Shown here: in pieces, positions 23,247-25,511 of the stretch | Layout: the number at the start of each line of letters is the position of its first letter | Numbering within the stretch: the stretch's first letter is position 1 | Position numbers and translations under genes: made by a program | Assembly (NCBI GenBank): GCA_900542285.1 | Contig: UQNF01000023.1 | Location: 1-25,511 of the forward strand | Direction: 5' to 3' | DNA from: an uncultured Clostridium sp. | GTDB lineage: Bacteria; Bacillota; Clostridia; Christensenellales; CAG-138 | DNA: 25,511 nucleotides | Notes under the pieces: generated by a model | Told to the model about the DNA's origin: nothing | What the model saw: only the letters and a program-made list of their open reading frames with translations | Databases searched by the model: none

Positions 23247-23274
23247 ATACGGATATATGGAACTTCGCATAATA
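23244..23274 (+). promoter_or_regulatory. Sigma-G-type promoter upstream of the small genes and spoVAC
   Basis: TGAATA (23244-23249) is followed after 18 bp by CATAATA (23268-23274). Bacillus sigma-G promoters follow TGnATA-N18-CATACTA, so only one -10 base differs. The -35 overlaps the sigF stop codon. Initiation near 23281 would give a leader of roughly 18 bases before the ATG at 23299. This supports late forespore expression of the next three genes. Confidence 0.65.
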
Positions 23275-23298
23275 AAAACAAAAAACGCGAGGTGTGAA

Positions 23299-23448
23299 AT
23301 GAGAAGGATAGCAGCTATCGGAATTATTCTTGTTGCTGCCACAATGCTTATCTTCGGATTGGTTTCTCTGCTGAACGAAGAGAAAAAGGCAGAGTCAACT
23401 TTTTACGGAGCAACTATGGTGATGGCGGATGAAGCATACCGCGGATAA
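23299..23448 (+). CDS. Small single-pass membrane protein (49 aa)
   Basis: The ATG at 23299 has GAGGTG just upstream and lies about 18 bases after the predicted sigma-G start site; a longer reading from ATG 23257 would begin upstream of that start site. The product has a short basic N terminus (MRR), one hydrophobic segment (IAAIGIILVAATMLIFGLVS, about 4-23) and a polar tail containing NEEKKAEST. It is not a recognised family. It overlaps the next small gene by 20 bp and is probably cotranscribed with spoVAC, so a forespore membrane role is plausible. Whether it is translated is unproven. Confidence 0.6.
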   Translation: MRRIAAIGIILVAATMLIFGLVSLLNEEKKAESTFYGATMVMADEAYRG

Positions 23449-23551
23449 CAGGACTATGCCTCCGCAGTTTACAGAAGCCGAATTTGATGTCCGCGGTGTG
23501 AACGATACGGAGATCAGGTATAAGCCATATAAGAAGAAGGAGCATTCATGA
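23429..23551 (+). CDS. Small 40-aa protein between the membrane peptide gene and spoVAC
   Basis: An ATG at 23429 opens a 40-codon frame ending in TGA at 23549-23551. Its stop overlaps the spoVAC start as ATGA, and its start overlaps the preceding small gene by 20 bp, the usual pattern of coupled genes. A weak GGTGA lies 5 bp before the ATG. The product is hydrophilic, with an acidic middle (EAEFDVRGVND) and a basic C terminus (YKPYKKKEHS), and no membrane segment. I do not recognise it. The tight double overlap and the need to fill the gap before spoVAC argue for a real gene. Confidence 0.5.
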   Translation: MKHTADNRTMPPQFTEAEFDVRGVNDTEIRYKPYKKKEHS

Positions 23552-24027
23552 TGAGCAAGATCGGAAGAAAGCTTACTGCGGAGGAGCGCCGCAAGCATCA
23601 GCAATACAGAAACATGGTCAATGACCGCATGCCAAAGAGCAAAACACTGCTCAATTGCGTATACGCATTTTTAATCGGCGGCGCGATCTGCTGCATCGGA
23701 CAGCTTGTGGGTGATGCTGGAACGCTCTGCCTAAGTCTTGACGAAAAACAACGCGCAGCGTTTACTTCAATAGTAATGATCTTTTTGGGCGCACTGTTTA
23801 CCGGAGTGGGACTGTATGACAAGCTGGGTTCATTTGCGGGTGCCGGCTCGGTCGTTCCGATAACGGGATTTGCAAATTCCATAGTGGCGCCGGCAATGGA
23901 GCATAAGCGCGAGGGACTGGTGCTTGGCGTAGCGGCGAATATGTTCACTATTGCCGGACCGGTACTCGTGTACGGCATAGTGTCCGGCATGATAATAGGC
24001 ATTATCTATTGGATATTTGGACTATGA
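23548..24027 (+). CDS. spoVAC: Stage V sporulation protein AC
   Basis: This 159-aa inner-membrane protein belongs to the SpoVA group, which moves dipicolinic acid into the forespore and releases it at germination. The cytoplasmic N terminus (KIGRKLTAEERRKHQQY) is followed by four or five hydrophobic segments, with the family stretches GALFTGVGLYDKLGSFAGAGSVVPITGFANS and HKREGLVLGVAANMFTIAGPV. Length is normal (about 150). Two adjacent ATGs (23548, 23551) are possible; GGAG at 23539-23542 serves either. SpoVAD and SpoVAE, which normally follow, are absent: the next gene runs in the opposite direction. It lies in one run with the spoIIA genes but probably uses the internal sigma-G-type promoter. 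Confidence 0.95.
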   Translation: MMSKIGRKLTAEERRKHQQYRNMVNDRMPKSKTLLNCVYAFLIGGAICCIGQLVGDAGTLCLSLDEKQRAAFTSIVMIFLGALFTGVGLYDKLGSFAGAGSVVPITGFANSIVAPAMEHKREGLVLGVAANMFTIAGPVLVYGIVSGMIIGIIYWIFGL

Positions 24028-24040
24028 ATAAAAATCCAAC

Positions 24041-24074
24041 GAAGCAGGAATGGCAGGCAATGCTATCCTGCTTC
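24041..24074. terminator. Bidirectional terminator between spoVAC and the Spo0A-like gene
   Basis: GAAGCAGGA (24041-24049) and TCCTGCTTC (24066-24074) form a perfect 9-bp stem. On the minus strand it is followed within 6 bases by ATTTTTATT, a good U-tract for the Spo0A-like gene. On the plus strand it lies 13 bp past spoVAC, with a weak tail. Confidence 0.65.
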
Positions 24075-24078
24075 TCTA

Positions 24079-24462
24079 CTAATTGCCATTCAAATATGCG
24101 GCAATTCCATAGATGAATTGCCGTGGTTTCGGAGGATTTGCGGAATAGGTAGGGAATAGCATTCTCAACTGTTTATTCTTCGGATTGCCCCACGCTAAAG
24201 AGACAGCACGCGATGTGCTGTCTACAATACGAGATTTTGATACATGGAAGAAAGATGCGGTTTCTTCCAGAAGAGATGATCCTTCAAAGCTCCTGTTTTC
24301 TAAAATGAGAGTAATTGCATACGCCAGAAATGCAAATCCGGATAGATTTGGGTTGAGTCCAAGCCGTATCAGAAGTAAGGAGGGGGAAGCCGCGGACAAG
24401 CTTGCTGATGAATCCGTTTGAGTCTCTCGTTCTTGCTTCTTATGTTTTGATGATGCGTGCAT
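24079..24462 (-). CDS. Spo0A C-terminal-domain-like protein without receiver domain
   Basis: The 127-aa product aligns along about 95 residues with the DNA-binding domain of Spo0A: LLIRLGLNPNLSGFAFLAYAI matches the domain's first helices, ETASFFHVSKSRIVDSTSRAVSLAW matches the helix-turn-helix, and LFPTYSANPPKPRQFIYGIAAYL matches the closing helices. There is no receiver domain; residues 1-26 are a polar, charged leader. In the recognition helix the Spo0A sequence SRVERAIRHAIEVAW becomes SRIVDSTSRAVSLAW, so base-contacting residues differ and the DNA target is probably not the classical Spo0A box. The start is well supported: AAGGAGG (24476-24470) lies 7 bp before the ATG. It has its own promoter at 24491-24518. 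Regulation without phosphorylation is inference. Confidence 0.78.
   Translation of the reverse strand: MHASSKHKKQERETQTDSSASLSAASPSLLLIRLGLNPNLSGFAFLAYAITLILENRSFEGSSLLEETASFFHVSKSRIVDSTSRAVSLAWGNPKNKQLRMLFPTYSANPPKPRQFIYGIAAYLNGN
24081..24122. repeat. Overlapping alternative hairpins at the 3' end of the Spo0A-like gene
   Basis: AATTGCC (24081-24087), GGCAATTC (24100-24107) and GAATTGCC (24115-24122) are mutually complementary, so the middle copy can pair with either neighbour (7 or 8 bp). All lie inside the last codons of the Spo0A-like gene, next to the terminator. They may be a transcript 3' structure or a by-product of codon choice. Confidence 0.35.
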
Positions 24463-24490
24463 GTAACCGCCTCCTTAAGAAGATGATTAC

Positions 24491-24526
24491 ATTTTAACAT
24501 ACTATTTTTAATAATCAAGCGATTAT
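24491..24526 (-). promoter_or_regulatory. Promoter of the Spo0A-like gene with a palindrome over the -35
   Basis: On the minus strand, TTGATT (24518-24513) and TAAAAT (24496-24491) are 16 bp apart, about 29 bp before the ribosome-binding site's ATG. A perfect palindrome, ATAATC-AAGC-GATTAT (24511-24526), overlaps the -35 box and could be an operator, possibly for the gene's own product. Confidence 0.5.
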
Positions 24527-24568
24527 CATAAAATAGTAAAAAAACGAGAAAAACAGACAATTAGAAAA

Positions 24569-25387
24569 TCAATCCTCCATTATCCGGTTGAAGGATTCCG
24601 TAAGCATAACGAATTGATCTATCGTAAGCGTTTCGGCTCTTGTGCTTGGGGCAAGCTCTGCCATCTCGAGGATTTTAGCGGCCTTGGCCTTGTTCGCAAG
24701 GGATTGCAGGTTGTTCATAAGGGTCTTCCTTCGCATTGCAAATGAAGCTTTGACAACCTTGGAAAAATTGCGGGGAACTGTCCTCCCTCCGGGCTCAAAT
24801 ACCATAACGACCGAATTAACATCGGGTGTAGGATAGTAGGAAGCCGGCGACAGCTTCAGACCAAGCGAAATATCATATTTTTGCTGAGCCAGCACGGTAA
24901 GCGGGACATAGTTTCTGTCGCCCGGTTTTGCCGTTAGGCGTTCCGCTGCTTCCTCCTGCATCATAAGCACCATCCTGATTATGCTCAGCTCATCGTCCAA
25001 CAGCTTTTGGCATATGGGGGCTGTGATGTAGTAGGGGAGGTTTCCTGCAGCGATGAATGCCTGATCATGCATTGCATGGTTGATCTCGGCTGATGAAAGC
25101 TTGATAAAATCGGCTTTCATGATATTAAGGTTATCACACCCTGCATACTTCGTAAGCAGCTCCACCATGCGTCCGTCGATCTCGACAGCGGTAACGTGCG
25201 AAGCAGAGCGTACCAGCTCGCTCGTCAGCGAACCGAGCCCGGGACCGATCTCCAGCACGGGAAGACCATCGCAGCGGCAAAGCTTCACTATGCGTTCGAC
25301 GGCATTTTCATCGACGAGAAAGTTTTGACCGAGCGCTTTATTGGGTACGACCCCATTTTCTTTAAGTATTATTCGTGAATCAAGCAT
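24569..25387 (-). CDS. rsmA: 16S rRNA dimethyladenosine transferase (KsgA)
   Basis: This 272-aa SAM-dependent enzyme dimethylates two adjacent adenines (A1518 and A1519 in E. coli) near the 3' end of 16S rRNA during 30S maturation. Family motifs are all present: KALGQNFLVD at 17-26, motif I LEIGPGLGSLT at 45-55, the ribose-binding Glu69 in AVEID, the catalytic NLPYYI at 116-121, and the C-terminal helical domain with SFAMRRKTLMNNL. Length is normal. ATG 25387 is the only sensible start: no in-frame start codon follows before the conserved core, and it has no ribosome-binding site, in line with the predicted leaderless message. The Spo0A-like gene follows after 106 bp from its own promoter. 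Confidence 0.96.
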   Translation of the reverse strand: MLDSRIILKENGVVPNKALGQNFLVDENAVERIVKLCRCDGLPVLEIGPGLGSLTSELVRSASHVTAVEIDGRMVELLTKYAGCDNLNIMKADFIKLSSAEINHAMHDQAFIAAGNLPYYITAPICQKLLDDELSIIRMVLMMQEEAAERLTAKPGDRNYVPLTVLAQQKYDISLGLKLSPASYYPTPDVNSVVMVFEPGGRTVPRNFSKVVKASFAMRRKTLMNNLQSLANKAKAAKILEMAELAPSTRAETLTIDQFVMLTESFNRIMED

Positions 25388-25393
25388 GGGTAG

Positions 25394-25422
25394 ATTTTAA
25401 TTTGTCAGGCTTTGCATGTCAA
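25394..25422 (-). promoter_or_regulatory. rsmA promoter predicting a leaderless mRNA
   Basis: On the minus strand, TTGACA (25422-25417), a 17-bp spacer and TAAAAT (25399-25394) form a near-consensus promoter. Six bases (CTACCC) separate the -10 from the rsmA ATG, so the expected start of transcription is the A of that ATG. The rest of the 124-bp end of the window shows no feature I can name. Confidence 0.7.
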
Positions 25423-25511
25423 TACCCACGGACAAATTTTGCAGTAGAATTAAATCATGTTGAGGTACAATACATGGGTAACAAATAAGGAGCAAGAGAA
25501 GGTCCTCCTGT

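Noticed and set aside
25439..25511. Possible plus-strand promoter (TACAAT at 25466-25471), AAGGAG at 25487-25492 and a small AGGAG/CTCCT hairpin at the right edge
   Set aside because: No -35 at acceptable spacing and no start codon within reach of the AAGGAG before the window ends; it may be the start of a leader but cannot be judged from this piece.

Overview
The window looks like chromosomal DNA of an endospore-forming member of the Bacillota, most likely class Clostridia. The grounds are a spoIIA operon (SpoIIAA, SpoIIAB, sigma-F), SpoVAC, a Spo0A-like DNA-binding protein, a T-box leader on pheST, strong GGAGG ribosome-binding sites throughout, and a GyrB/ParE without the long insertion typical of Gram-negative GyrB. 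Species cannot be named from the sequence alone. No tRNA, rRNA, CRISPR array or insertion sequence was found.

Layout. (1) 1-3121: 3' part of a very large SNF2-type helicase of the kind found on conjugative elements, then a type IIA topoisomerase B subunit (3170-5140), closed by a bidirectional terminator. (2) 5201-8977, minus strand: a run glnS - ASCH protein - rlmI - tfoX-like, driven by a clear sigma-A promoter at 9074-9102. (3) 9282-9944: zinc-ribbon membrane protein. (4) 10083-13735: stand-alone arginine deiminase, then a duplicated DUF1538 (UmpA/UmpB-like) membrane protein followed directly by two PII-like regulators. (5) 13764-17555: consensus promoter, phenylalanine T-box, pheS, pheT. 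(6) 17601-21615, minus strand: overlapping shikimate operon aroB - aroA - aroC - chorismate mutase/shikimate kinase fusion. (7) 21715-24027: spoIIAA - spoIIAB - sigF, then an internal sigma-G-type promoter reading two tiny genes and spoVAC. (8) 24079-25387, minus strand: rsmA with a promoter that predicts a leaderless mRNA, then a 127-aa receiver-less Spo0A-like protein with its own promoter.

Functional logic. Aromatic amino-acid supply sits next to the phenylalanine-sensing pheST operon. The sporulation block appears to combine an early control switch (the SpoIIAA/SpoIIAB/sigma-F partner-switch) with a late forespore gene (spoVAC) under a separate promoter. The DUF1538-PII-PII trio looks like a membrane transporter with dedicated PII-type regulators. 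The most interesting items for follow-up are the Spo0A-like orphan, the sigma-G promoter with the two hidden small genes before spoVAC, the shortened sigma-F, the DUF1538/double-PII module, the chorismate mutase-shikimate kinase fusion, an Ala at the glyphosate-sensitivity position of AroA, and the leaderless rsmA message.
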